64,000 nucleotides of DNA. It comes from Taxillus chinensis (Eukaryota > Streptophyta > Magnoliopsida > Santalales > Loranthaceae). The stretch is taken from positions 15,078,309 to 15,142,308 of the forward strand of contig CM042086.1 of the NCBI GenBank assembly GCA_023512835.1, read 5' to 3'. Position numbers and translations under genes: made by a program. Positions 1-12,800 of this stretch are shown here, in pieces. Position 1 is the first letter of the stretch. Each line of letters starts with the position of its first letter. The notes under the pieces are model-generated. The model worked only from the letters and a program-made list of their open reading frames with translations, was not told the origin of the DNA and made no database searches.

Positions 1-237
1 GTATGTAATAAAATTTGTTGTCAGTAGTTCTTTAGTTCTTCAAATGTTATGCCTTAAGAATAATTTCTCTAGTTGTTGTTTTGTTTTGTTTTTTGTGCAT
101 TTATTATTGCTTTTCCATATAGTTTTGAACTTTATGGTTTTAATTCTGATGCTGTTACCAATTTTACCCACATCCTTTGTGATATTTTTCTGTTTTCTTT
201 GCCTCATACCCTCATAACATTATTTATGTGCTGAAAG

Positions 238-942
238 GAAACATCACTGTTGCGGAGCAAGTTTCTAGAGCATGGTAATCTTGTGAAGTATGCTGAAAAT
301 CTTAAAACACAGTTCCTGGAAGCCACTTCCTCTTCTTCTGTTCTATCATTCAAATCTAAATCCTCATCATCAATGCCAAGAAGAAGTGCTTCGAATTGGA
401 GTGAGATACTTTCAGCTCGGAAAATTCTTCCTGAATATAATTATCATACTTTGCTTTTGTTGCATGCCCTTATCAAATTATACACCCTCATTGCTTTTAC
501 AAAAGAGATGAAAGGAAATATGTTTTCTTACCAGTCCTTGCTTTAGCTTTGATCTCGATGAGACAAGGTTTAGAAGATATTGCACTCGTGGACTCGCAGA
601 ATCTTATATTAGACTTGTTCCTCAATCATGCTATTTTGTTTGTACACATAGAATTCTAAAGCTTCTTTTACCCATTGCTAATTGAAGCAAAAAATAATAT
701 GGTAGCAGAACCGACAATTTCAAATGCCTAACAGTGTTAATCATGAAACGTGCCTCAATCTCAGTTTCTCATGTTTGCTAGGTTCAAATGCCAAGAGCAG
801 ACTAAAGAAGGAAAAATCAGAGGAGCAGAAAACTTTCAAGAGGAGGGCCAAATATTTCTTGGTGACACAGCTGGTTGCTGTTTTAGTTTTCCTGTCTCTT
901 GGTGGCTACAATCAGGATGACTTGGAGTTGGAGGATGATTAG
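238..942 (+). CDS. 3' end of an unrecognised gene (two terminal exons)
   Basis: I do not recognise this gene. Two exons fit one frame. The first is 238-400, after an AG acceptor at 236-237, with a GTGAGA donor at 401. The second is 782-942, after the acceptor at 780-781, ending in TAG. The first exon ends one base into a codon and the second supplies the other two, so the phase closes. The encoded C-terminus has a basic, Ser-rich stretch, a Lys/Glu-rich stretch, a hydrophobic segment of about 15-18 residues that could span or touch a membrane, and a short acidic end (DLELEDD). The window starts with GTATGT, which looks like a splice donor, so base 1 may be the first base of the intron ending at 237. 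Upstream exons lie outside the window. The exon structure is fairly sure; the function is unknown. Confidence 0.55.
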
Positions 943-1502
943 GATGGTTCCAAGTATAGTAAGAAAGCACTACATTTCCTTTTGTCACAATCCTCATGAC
1001 TTTCTGGCGCTACCCTACACTCTGCAACCTATTGAGAATCTGTCTCTCCCTTGCCTTCTCATTATTTTGAGTATATTTCGTTGTCTTAATTCTTGCATGG
1101 AAATTTAGGAAAATAGTATCTCAGGATATATTTTGTACAATTGGTTGCACTATATTTAGAGCATTTCAATCAGATATGTGTGTGTGTGTGTGTGTATATA
1201 TATATTTCTGTATTACATTCTGTTAATTTGCATTTAAAGGGATATGTGAAGAGTGGGTTAGTCAACTGTAGGAATTATCAATCAAGCTGACTCATCTGTA
1301 GTGATAAGTTCAAAAATACAACTACCAAGAAATATGTACAGTAGCCCATATGGATACAATGGAATTAGAACTGCATATACTATAGATAAAACGATCCTTT
1401 TTTCTGATTTTTTTCCCACATTTGTGTAGCCTTATTATATGAACTTACTCTTGGGATACAAAAACTCCACACGAATTTATGATTAGGATACAAAACTCTA
1501 TA
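943..1502. other. Spacer between convergent gene ends
   Basis: This stretch lies between the stop of the plus-strand gene at 942 and the stop of the minus-strand ATPase at 1503. It should hold the two 3' untranslated regions. It contains a TG run followed by TA at about 1176-1204. I see no coding potential. Confidence 0.6.
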
Positions 1503-4500
1503 TTATTCAGTGATAATTTCAGTCAATGGAACTCCAAAATTAGCCTCAACTTTGTACCCTTCCCTCCCACGGCATTCCTCCCTACAACTCTTGCAACCCA
1601 CCTCTCTTGTCTCCATACCCATACAGCCATGCACTGCTGCCGTGGAGGCCACTATTGAATTCAAACCAGAAGCAGCACCCAAGTTGTGATCATGGGACAA
1701 GGAATCTTTTGAATGTGCATGTACTTTGCAGTCAGAACAGTTTTCCTTGCTGTATGGCCCATGATCCCAACCTGTTTGATGAAAACCCTCATTGGCGCAA
1801 ATTTGTGCCTCGTGAACATCATTGCCTTCTATGCATCGATTATGCTGCCTCCCCAGTGACTCAGTACATTTGTTCTTGCAAGGGCTTGGGCAGCATTGCG
1901 AGGCACAAATCTGTGCCATTGTTGACTGTTGTGCATCTCCCGGGTCAGAGATGCAATGGGATTGGCTATGAGAAGAGTGTTGGTTCAAATTCTCACAGCA
2001 TTTGCTTTTGCACTGTGAAGCATAAATCTGCATCATGGTTTGCTGTCGCCCAAGGACTGGGTCAGAGCTGCAATCTGAAGGGCTATGAAAAGTGTGTTTG
2101 CTCAAAGGAGACTTGCAGCATTCACTTTCGCAAGGACTTGAACAACATTGGGAAGCGCAAGTCTTGGTGGTGGTTAGCTGCTGCCCGACACTTGGCTTAG
2201 GGCAGCAATTGGAATGTTTATTAGAAGAGTGTTTACTTAGGGACTCACAGCATTTGCTTTCACAAGGAATCTGCTGCCTAATTGGCGTTTGCTGAATGCT
2301 TGGCTTGGAGCAGCAATTGGAATGTTTATTAGAAGAGTGTTTACTTAGGGACTCACAGCATTTGCTTTCACAAGGGATCTGCTGCCTAATTAGCGTTTGC
2401 TGAATGCTTGGCTTGGAGCAGTAATGGGAATGGTTATTATGAGGAGAGTGGTGGTGGCTTGGGAACCTGCTGCAATTTTCCCTATGATGGTGCGTTCCTC
2501 TCAGAAGCAACATGCTGTTGAAGATCACCAGCAGACATGTTCCTACATCACCTAAAACTGCTGCCCATACCAGAGGGTGGCCTGCACATGCCAGCCCTAT
2601 GATTGCTGCCTTGGTGAAGATTGACAGTGTGATGTTCTCAATCACTTTCCTCCTGGATCTCCTTGCAAGTTTGATGGCTTGGGGTATTTTCCTGACGTCG
2701 TTCGACATGAGAATCACATTGCCCGTTTCTGTTGCAAGTGCAGAGCCAGAAATTCCCATCGACACACCAATGTCTGCCATGGCCAATGCGAGAGCATCAT
2801 TCACGCCATCACCAACCATGGCGGTGCACTGCCCTTCTGACTGAAAGCTTTTGATTATGTTTGCCTTGTCCTCTGGAAGAAGCTCTGCATGGACTACATC
2901 CAGAGCATTTTCCAACTGCGGGTACAACATTTATCAGTAATGAGTAGAATGTCATTAAACACCTTGTCTACAAAAAGTTAGGAGAAAGACGCACTTGATT
3001 TTGAATTTGCATTGCAGCAGCTTGATTATCCCCTGTGACCATGGAACTCCTAATTCCCATAGACTTGAGCTCTTTGATGGCCTCTGCAACTCCAGATCTA
3101 CAAACATCCGAAAGCTTGAAAATTCCAATGCATGCAGAATCCGAGTATATGCTTGCATTGGTGCTTCCACCATTTATCATACATCCTAATTTTGGATCTG
3201 GAAAAGGAACACATTCATAACTTCGCTAGTTAGAGTTTATGTAATTTCTGCAGTGAATTGATGAAGCCTTTTACCTGTTTCACACCCAGCTCGCTCTGCT
3301 ATCTTTTTGTTACCAACATAAATCTCTTTTCCATCAATTTTCCCAAGAACCCCTTCTCCTGGGAAAATTTGAAATTCCTTGACATTTTCTGGTGTTGGGG
3401 TGATGGAGTGGGACCGTGCGTAGTCCACAAGAGCAGCAGCTAATGGATGACTAGATTTGCTCTCTATGCTTGAAACCCTGCACAATTTTGCCAACAAATA
3501 ATGGAAGTCCAGTCTTTACTTTTGTCTGCAGTTTTTTAAGGCACGTGTATGATTGATTGCCTGCAGTTGGATACAGATACATTTTACACAACTGAGTTTG
3601 CAGGGAGTCCTACCAGTAGAGCAAAGTATTGGGGCTCACATCATCACAGAAGCTGTGAAAATCTGTGACCACAAACTCGCCTTTTGTGATCGTCCCGGTC
3701 TTGTCAAAAGCCACAGTTTTTATCTTTGCAAGGGTTTCAAGGTAGTCTCCTCCTTTGATGAGGAGTCCTACAGTGGCAGCCTTTGAGAGCGCACAGAAAG
3801 TTGCGACCGGTGTGGAGAGGATTAGCGCACAGGGACACGCACTTACTAGCACCACCAGTGCTAAGCGAAACCAGTGGTTCCTGTTATGGATTTGCATTGC
3901 AGCTGGAACCCCTGCTAAGCCAGCTGATAGCAATACAATGGCTGCAGAAAATGCAACACACTTTCTAATGATTATTTCCATTGTTTTTCAAACAAGAGAG
4001 ATTTGGTAGATATGTGCATTCTCTGTCCCGGAGAGATTAATTCAAAATGTAATGAAAACAACCAAACCTAGAATGTAGGCATGGTTATGGTTTTTTGTAA
4101 TAATGTTTTGTCGGCAAATATTGGAAGGGCCCTAAATATGTGTGTGTGTGTGTGTGTGTGAGAAATTACCACAAAAGCAACAAAACAGCTGCATGGGAGG
4201 TGAAGGCTTACCTGGGGTGTAGTATTTGGCACATCTGTCTATTATTCTCTGACTCCTAGACTTATGATTTTGAGCTTCTTCTACCAGCTTGGCCATTCTG
4301 CTCACAACACAATCCTCTCCTAGCACGGTGGTTTTCACGCTGATATAGCCTGCAAATGTTCCCCCAAAAAACAGCAATAGCAATTATTGGTTAAGCGCAG
4401 AGTTCAGTTATTTTGGGGGCCAAAATATGCAGGAAGTCATTTTACCATTCAAATTTACAGTGCCGGCCCAAACCACAGATCCCTTTTCTTTGGCAGCCGG

Positions 4501-7500
4501 AAAGGACTCTCCAGTCAAGGTTTTCTCGTCTACTTCGCATTTCCCTTCTGTAATGACTCCATCAATGGGCACCATCTCTCCGGCCTTCACGGCAAGCACT
4601 GTGTTTATCTTGACATCCTCGATAGCTACTTCCTCCCCGGTCTCAGCTATCACTGCTCTCTTAGGAGCTATGCTCATCAATGCGGACATGACTGCAGTTG
4701 CCTGTTAGATGATAATGTTGAAATTGTTTTAGCATGCATGCTCGGTGCTCCTCTGAGAGGCAGAACACATGACAAGTATTATAAGCTGCATGGTGATGAA
4801 GGTTGGGAATGACAAATGGGTCTGTCCTCATGGGCTGGGTTGTTAAAAAACAAGGCCTACTATTTTTTGCTGGGCCCAAGTGTGGTCTTGTTAGGTTAGC
4901 CTGAAGTGCACACGACACAAATATTTCTCCAAGTATGAGCATCCATACAAAGAAAGCAACCCAAATTGCCGTGTGAAGTGCGTGCGTGATGGATGTTGGG
5001 AACAGACCTTGTGACTTGCCCTGGACTCGAGCCATTCGGCGATGCTAAATAGAAACACGATCGTGCCAGCCTCCAAATAATCATTCAAAGCAATTGTCCC
5101 TATCACTGCCACGGTATTGTACAGCATACGTTAATATATATGATTTAGCAAACAATTTTTTTTATTATTATTAAAAAAACACAATTAAAAGAACAATAAT
5201 TATTTATGAACACCATGCTAGCTAACTCCCGAAAAGTAAATTGACAACAATGAAGTAATTATTAAATATAAAAAAACTCTATCTATGTAATTAAATCAAT
5301 GAAAATTGTTCTTGAAAGAATCTTAAAAAGGGCCGAAGACAATTATATTGCATTTCTCCATTTTGATGATGTTTGCTAATGAGAACCCGTCACCTCTCAT
5401 GAGAAACTTTACGGTATTGTAGAAATAGAGGCCCATTATATTATATTTGAAAAGACTGAGAGGCTCAATGTTTGGATCAAAACAAATCACAAAAATGTAC
5501 GTAAATGCATAAAAGAGAGTCAGGCTGGCTTCGTAGTGTGATCTGATTCAAACAGAAAGATAAAGTTGCTAAAGGGAAAAAAGAAAAAAAAAAAAAAGAA
5601 AAGAAAGAAGACAGAACAAAAAGTGTGAGAATGCAACAAATTAAAGCGAGGCATGGCTTGCGTGATGATTTTTATTTTATCCTTCTTTCCTGCTTTTCTG
5701 ACTTTAAGCATTTGTTAAGGCTCATACGGTGTAATGCTACTGCATACATGCATATATAAAAGCAAATCTATCTACCCAAATAAGCACAAATATGGCTTGT
5801 TTCAACAAATTATTTTAATTTTAAAGTTTTTTTTTTAAAAGAAGGTAAATATATTATTAGAGCAAATTATTTTTTTAGTTCTATGCAGGTTTTATTTTGT
5901 TAAATTCTATTGTCAAAATATAGGTGTGATTGAATGCATTCAGTGATCTTTTAGGGGCATTTAGGTATGATTACGTATGCAACAAATCATTTATTAAAAG
6001 AGGAAATGCATAACACATTTCAATACGAAAAGTACACCCACCCACAGAAAAGAAGAAGCAATGTGTTTGTTTTCAGGAAAAACAAAAGCGGTTTTACCCA
6101 AAAACAATGTAAAATAAATAAATACACGGAATCTAGTAACTATTAAATATACCCAACTTTCCATCAAATAAATGATAATAGTTTTTTTTTTTTTAAAAAA
6201 TGACCCCTTCTAAAAGAAACATATAACGTACGTCCCTGTTATCTGTTATTTGACAGAAAACATAAACCAAAAACAAAAAAAACAAAAACAAAAAGCCTTA
6301 AAACTAGACTTTCATTTCAAACATAAAAAAAAAAAGTAGTTTCAAAGTAGTAATCACCAGCAATTAACATAAGGATGTTGACGTCGAGCCTGAAATGGCG
6401 CAGGGCGGCGACGCCTTTCAGAGCCATTGGGAAGACCCCAAACGCGACCGCTGTCAACGCCAACCACTGAAACGGATGGTACACGAATTTGAGCAGCGAC
6501 AACAACAGCAGCAATCCACAACCCACCGCGTATGGGCTCGGCCACTTTTGCCGAAAGTTGGTGCCTCCATGCACACGCACATTAGCCTCTAGCCTTGCTC
6601 CGTTCAACACTTTTACTGCAGGCCAGTAGACAGTCACATAACACAACAACAACCAAAAGAAGGGAAAAAGAAAGAAAGAAAAAAACAAGACAAAAAACAG
6701 AAACGTTGTTGCAGTGTTATTATAACTTTACAACTTGTCCATTTTCACTCAATTAATTGATATATGCTAAAACATTGGTAAGTGACGCTTGCATTTTAAA
6801 AGAAGCAGCTTTCAAAAGTGAGAGGACACACCCTCCTTGTCAAAAGCATGATAAAGCCGCCCATGTGACGCATGCACTCCAATACTTGGGCCACGTATCT
6901 TATCGCCCATATATGCGTTTTTTATTATATGTTTTGTTCATTACAATTTGCAAACTGTTTTTTTTCTTTCCTGTTTTTAATATTATATTGATGGCTTGTT
7001 TGCCTGTTCAGATTTAACAAAACCATGACGATCGAAGACTTAAACTACTGCCTGTAACCTGTTTAGTAATTTAGTAATACTTCCAAAGCAACGTTCAATT
7101 GAGCGCGACGCTCTTCATATCAAAAAAAAGCTATTGCGATATAGCCAGTAGCCACTCATGTGACACATGCGATATAGCCGGTAGCCACCCGTGACGCCTG
7201 TGTTATCAGCTTTTGCATTTTTAATTAATACGTTCATTATTGGGTTAAGTTTATTATAAACATTTTTTAAAAATTGATGCATTGGTGCGGAGCTAAAACA
7301 TTTTTTAAAATTATTAAAATAATAATAAAAACTAGTTGTATTATACTATTAAATATCAAATAACGTTGATTTGGTTGAAAAAATCAAAGATAATTTAACT
7401 ATTAAATTTTCTAAAGAGAGGAGGAAGTAGGGATTGAATAATTTTTGAATAATTACGATGATGTGGTAAACTATCAATTTATCGGAAGATTGAGACAAAA

Positions 7501-8140
7501 AAAATCATAACCGAGCCGAATATATAAATAATTACTCTTTTCTAAAAATTGACGCACTGGTGCGGAAGAGCTAAAACATTTTTTAAAATTATTAAAATAA
7601 TAAAAAAACTAGTTGTATTATACTATTAAATATCAAGAAAAGAAAACGTTGATTTGGTTGAAAAAACCAAAGATAATTTAACTATTAAATTTTCTAAATC
7701 ATAGTTTGGTTCCTTTCTTAATAATAATAATAAAGTTTTAAATAAAACGAAACACTTGGGAGGGTGTGAAGTTGAGCTGGTAAGGCATGTTTTGAGGGAA
7801 ATGAAGAAAGCGTGTTTGAACTAGCTAGAAGGGTAAATAACTAGCAGCAAGTAAATATCATAGGTAGTAGTGATTAATTACCAATTTGGGATTGAGAGAC
7901 GAGAAGGGAATCGTGGACGACGATGAGGGTTCTGGAGGGGACGATGACAGAGATTTGGATCACTCCATCCACCGGCTTCAACAGCTTCTCAATCAACGGA
8001 ACCTCTGAAGAACAGCACAGCCCCGACACATCAAAGTAGCTTTTCTCGTACTTATTCTTCTTCTTCATCGTCATCATATTCTTCTCCCTGTTTTTATCCT
8101 CCTCCGTGCGGTTGTGTTCATCATCTCTGACAGCAGCCAT
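1503..8140 (-). CDS. Heavy-metal P1B-type ATPase, Zn/Cd-transporting (HMA2/HMA4-like)
   Basis: Predicted 1051-aa pump that exports Zn2+ (and Cd2+) across a membrane using ATP. Nine exons: 8140-7882, 6615-6358, 5105-5008, 4701-4446, 4349-4212, 3941-3614, 3477-3275, 3197-2995, 2915-1503. All junctions are GT-AG and phases close to TAA. Visible motifs: N-terminal metal-binding GLCCSSE (about residues 40-46), the plant Zn-ATPase variant of CxxC; TGES (268-271); CPC in the membrane (372-374); phosphorylation site DKTGT (416-420); SSHP (454-457); GDGVND (616-621). After the last membrane helix a tail of about 330 residues is rich in His and paired Cys, with a 36-residue repeat. Long Cys/His tails are known in Arabidopsis HMA2 and HMA4 and absent from HMA3, so this resembles the plasma-membrane root-to-shoot Zn pumps. 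Which paralogue it is cannot be decided here. The CPCA sequence (CPCG in some relatives) is the only mild oddity. Confidence 0.95.
2190..2445 (-). repeat. 108-bp in-frame tandem repeat in the ATPase tail
   Basis: The AATGTTTATT-type segment recurs at 2213 and 2321, and a more diverged copy starts near 2429, giving a 108-bp period (36 codons). Each unit encodes a Cys-pair block with [18 protein letters not shown]. The first two copies are nearly identical at the DNA level, which suggests recent duplication. The unit adds Cys pairs and His to the cytosolic tail, where such residues bind Zn or Cd in related pumps. Confidence 0.9.
7266..7702. repeat. Direct duplication in ATPase intron 1
   Basis: A block of about 160 bp at roughly 7266-7425 recurs at roughly 7543-7702. 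Both contain the sequence around TTGGTGCGGA / CTGGTGCGGA, then ATTATACTATTAAATATCAA, then TTGATTTGGTTGAAAAAA. The offset is about 275 bp. It lies wholly within intron 1 (6616-7881). The same intron has a smaller 33-bp duplication at 7136-7200 (GCGATATAGCC...AGCCAC). Confidence 0.85.
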
Positions 8141-8650
8141 GATCTAATCGATTTAGATTAATAATATCTGCAAATTAATAAACACGTACCCGGCCATCAA
8201 CACAAATGCTAATTAATTAATATCAGTGTATACAGTACATATGTTTTATACTCACACACACATGCGCGCACACACACACACACCAGAAAAGACAATATTT
8301 ATACTATATAAATATAGAATCTCAATCAATGGATCCTGGTTTTTGGCTAAGCTGATCATATAAAAGTGAGAGACCCACGAGAAATTTAACCAAGAAAATG
8401 ATATCAGAAATTCAGCAAGTAATCTACCTTCCTCCCTCCCTCTCTCTCTCTCTCTCTTTGCAGAGAGAGGAATATTTGAGAGTAGTTGGGAATACGATGG
8501 GGAGATTTATAGAAGGGCCGCGAATGGAAGCATCAATTCGATTACTAGTACTGTAGTGCGCGCGTCGGTGCGCGCGTCAGAAGAGAGTAGTCATATATAT
8601 ATATATATATAGAGGCAAATGTTTATTTGCATGATCGCCCGGTTTCATTT
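8141..8650 (-). promoter_or_regulatory. 5' leader and probable promoter of the heavy-metal ATPase
   Basis: Upstream of the ATG (8138-8140, minus strand) lie an AC microsatellite (about 8264-8282), a CT tract read on the plus strand (about 8432-8458; GA on the transcript strand), GC-alternating GTGCGCGCGT repeats (8557-8578) and a TA run at about 8594-8611 that could serve as a TATA region. The transcription start cannot be fixed from sequence alone. Such GA tracts are common in plant leaders. Confidence 0.45.
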
Positions 8651-9433
8651 AATTTTTGTTTATTAAAAACGCTTTGTTATGTACTTCTTTTTAGGTGTCA
8701 TTCCTTCAATAATTCAATTAAAACACTTGGAAATTTGATGTCTTTATATATATTTGTGATGATAACAACTTTAGTTCTTTGTGGCAACGTGAGTCGTTTG
8801 GATTCTGAGGATTACACTAACTAATAATAATGGTTGCTTTACTACAGAACACATTATGTAGGCTCATGTTTAATTTTTGATAATTCTAAATTTAAAAAAA
8901 AGCGAGGCTCATTTACCATATATATACACACACAATTAATTTAATATCAATCTTTCTATAAAAAATATATATAAAAATTGATGAAAGAGAGACAATTAAG
9001 AACGTAAAATACCTAACATGTAGGCCTGGTCTAATAACGGTAATATGTAACGGATATTGTTAAGAACATAAAAATATTTGTCTGGTGCAAAATTATCTTT
9101 TATCATACAATTATTTTTTCTCTTTCACATTATCAACGATTATTCATTAATTATATAATTTTAATTATATATAGCATTACTCTTTGATTTATATCTAAGG
9201 TAACCTTTTTGCATCCCAACCACACAAAAAATGTGAACTCCAAAGAAAAAAATACATATAAACTTATAATATTTTTCACCTCAGGATCAACTGTTTTCTA
9301 TAATGATAGAATCAGATATATTTTCGTTTGGTATTACTCCTCCATGATTTAATATGATGATTTGGATTCACGGATGAGTTATTGTTATATTATGTTTACT
9401 TATGCAATATGCAAAAATTACTAAAACCTCATT
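8651..9433. other. AT-rich spacer
   Basis: Very AT-rich sequence without a convincing exon. Short ORFs here have no recognisable motif. I see no RNA gene. Confidence 0.6.
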
Positions 9434-9479
9434 ATGTGTAACATTACACATGTGTCTAATTATATCCATCGATTAGTGA

Positions 9480-9790
9480 GTTCACGCACAACGAAGACAC
9501 TGGTTTTGGTGAGATCTAGTTGGATCGATATGCACAGGAGTACTGTGGAGACGACGGCTTCTACGCGTGGCGCGGATCAGGCGAGCTCGATCCGGTGGGG
9601 CTTGGACGTCGACGGTGAGCGGCTGTACGTGCTCGCCTATCGCAGTTAACTCAGGCGAGTTCATCAACTCTTTTCACCGATTCAACTGGACGAGTGGTTT
9701 GGGTCAACGATGGCGCTGCGCAGTGGGGTCGTGTTGGATTCAAGCGATTCGGCTGATCGACTCCTCGCGCGGTGTCCTCTATTCAAACGA
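9480..9790. other. GC-rich island in AT-rich spacer
   Basis: About 300 bp with clearly higher GC content and many CG dinucleotides (for example ACGCGTGGCGCGGATC and GACGTCGACGGTGAGCGGC), set between strongly AT-rich flanks. Short ORFs are open on both strands (up to 86 codons), but I recognise no protein. It could be a fragment of a transposable element, a captured gene piece or an orphan CpG-rich segment. Confidence 0.5.
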
Positions 9791-9830
9791 TTTGGATAAA
9801 AGACTTAAATTTATTTTCCAAATTTAACTC

Positions 9831-12800
9831 TTACTTCTTTTATACATCAACCAAAGGTATAAATTTTAGAAGAATATGATCGGTGTGACTGATTTCTTAT
9901 GGCTAAATTATCAGAGATGCTACAAATAAAAACGACAAAAAAAATAAAAAATAAAAGGTTCAACATTACAATAGTTATTTCTTAAGTAGTGTTACAAATA
10001 GGAGAAAGAAACATTATATCAATTATCATGCATGGTGATGGTGTGTGAACATTGTCAAAGTTTTTCTCACACCAAACCTTATACCCGTCCAAGAGCATCC
10101 TTAAAGTCATTGGCCTTCCTCCTAGTTATTTCCAATAGGATTTTTACTTGACTAGTTGACTTTCAGATTACTACAATGTCATTGATTGTTGACTATTACA
10201 AAAATACCTTGTCCAAAACAAATGTGGCAAGTGATTATTTAACTCTTTAAATGATTTTTCCTTTCCAACATATTTATATATATATATATATATTCACTTG
10301 CCACAAAAGGATCCTACTCTAATTAGGTTTTGTTTAAGAAAACAAACTAGAATGCCACACATTCTAACCATTCTTATAAACTTTGAGAATTACTTCTAAC
10401 AAAATTCTAATCCTATGAATACTGCATAGGTAATTCATGTAAAAACATCTTATTTGACGTTAAATTGGTATGAAAAATAAATTAATATTAATATTAATAT
10501 AAATCCAATGACAATAAAAATATTCTTATATATGAATTACATGCACAACTTATCTATATCTATGTGTAACATTGATTTTTTTTTTACAAGATAATACTTA
10601 AAATTCATTATTCCTCACTCTTTCATAGAAGCTCCCTACCCGTGAATTTTATTTCCTCTGCATGTTTTTTTAATACTAGACAATATTTTCCTAAAGTACC
10701 AATCTGAGTGTGAAAATGTAATGTGGTGCACCATGAATAACTAGCTCTCAAACTTAAATAGTAAACTTATCTTAGAAAATAAGTCATCAATCACACTCAT
10801 GGGTTTCGGTGATTCCAATGAATAAAGTGAGATTACACACCAAATTCCAAAAAACTCACCAAGCAAAAATGATGTATATATTTGATTAATATATAGTGAA
10901 ATATAATTAAATTGATGATATTAACCGTTATTTTTACTATCTTTTTGGGTTATCATTATTGTCAACAGTTATATTTAGAAGCGGACAACAATATGTCGTA
11001 TTTGATTGAATAACTTCGTAGAGTGATCTCATAAAAAGAGTTTAATTACGTACGTCTTTAATATGCTTAGAGTTGAAAATCCGAAGATTCGAAGACTCAT
11101 AAGGTCAAAAATCCGTAGACTTGAAGATCCTCAAGCTCGAAGAATCATAGACTCAAAGGTGTACAAAATCGCAGACTTGAAAACTCATCGAGTGAAGAGT
11201 CACGATGTCACAATGTCAAAGCTCAAATGATCGAAAATTTAGAAACTCGTTAATATGAACAGATGATTAGTTAAGTCTGAGATGGATTGGTCGCTAGCTC
11301 TAAATTAGAAATTCGAAGACTTGAAGAGTCAGAAATTAATGGATCGGTGACTCTAACCCGTATTCGAAATCTTAACTCGAAGATCAGTACCATATTAAAA
11401 CTTGCAATGCAAATTACAACTTCTTTTAATAACTTAAACTGGTTAATAAAGCTAGGTACTTGTAAATAATAGTTAGTGCTATGTACATTCGTCTCCCAGA
11501 TTGAACATGTTCGCGTGATTCACACGTAATATGAGGCTTTATTATGTGAGTCCTACCAGCGACTTTATTATTTTAATTTATTTAATCAGGTTGACGCCAT
11601 TAGTTTTTTATTTTTGGTGTACGGTAGCTGTATTATTGATCTTAACTGGATATATGCTTCCAAATTAATCCTGAAATGAAATTGAAGGCATTTTGGGTAA
11701 TAAATTTTAAATATGAACTTTGGTTTATTTTTTATTAAATAAATAAATACATAAATAAAAATAATAAAAATATAAGTTGATTTAATTAATTTTTTTAAAA
11801 TTTAAAAACAGCAAAAATAGGTTGTTTTTTTTTTAGAGAGAGACAAAGGTGAAAATTTTGAAAAGGGGTGTAGATAGCATTTTATGTGATGAAATTGGAG
11901 AAGGCCCTTATGAGCTCGTATTTCATGCACGAAGGTGGACACGCGGGTGTACGACCCAGGCAGGACTCGGGAAAAGGTGTGGTGGGGTTGGGATTAAAAA
12001 AAAAAAGTGGACACGCGGGTGCAACATATGTCACGCAAAGTTAACATTGAATAAGCACTGAAACTCGGGGACTGATTATTTAAAAATATTGCTAAGGTAG
12101 GAGTCGGTCAATTTATGTGATGTTTTTAAATTGAATTTAATTTAAAATAATAATAAATTAAAACTAATGTTGAAAATTATTAATTAATTAGTTTTTGACT
12201 ATTATTAATGTTCAAGATCATACTAATAACTTATTGTTCGCTTGTACAAATGCATTATCGTTTATTTTCTAATATAATTTCACAGAAAAATATAGATTGA
12301 CGAAAAAGAGATATAAATAAAGTTTTGAAATATATATTACATTATATTCGATCGATTTAGCCTATAAATTGATTAAACCGTAAACCTACCATAATATATT
12401 AGTTTTATAAAATTTCAAATCAAATTAATTTTAAAATTTATGTATTTTTTATTTATATTATTCGTTTTGGTTCGATTTATCGATTTTGATCAGTTATGAA
12501 CACTCCCGGTGGAAGGTGAGCTTTGTCATAACTCAAGTCTAGAGTCAATTTTCATGTGTGACAATAATTATCTTATATTAATTTGGTGCTTCAAACATGA
12601 GCAAATACGTTTTACTGTCATTAATTTAATAGTCGGATTGGCTGGCTAGCTAAATTTTATATTTTTTCCCTTAAAATATTTTAAAATTATGGTTAGCCCT
12701 TATTTGCTTAATGTTATATGATTTTTTTAAGGACGTGTTTGAATTTGAGATGGAATCAAGCGTATCATTAGTTAGGTATTATTAATATATTATTAATAAC

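Noticed and set aside
1607..2200. A 197-codon plus-strand open frame
   Set aside because: It is antisense to the ATPase tail exon. The tail's repetitive composition keeps the other strand open; the ATPase frame has all family motifs.
7750..7830. Possible tRNA or SINE head (GAGCTGGTAAGGC ... GTTTGAACTAG)
   Set aside because: The A and B box matches are weak and there is no A-tail or target duplication; not enough support.
10224..10305. MITE with TGTGGCAAGTGA ends
   Set aside because: The inverted repeat is only about 12-13 bp, with no visible target duplication; noted in the spacer entry but not called as an element.
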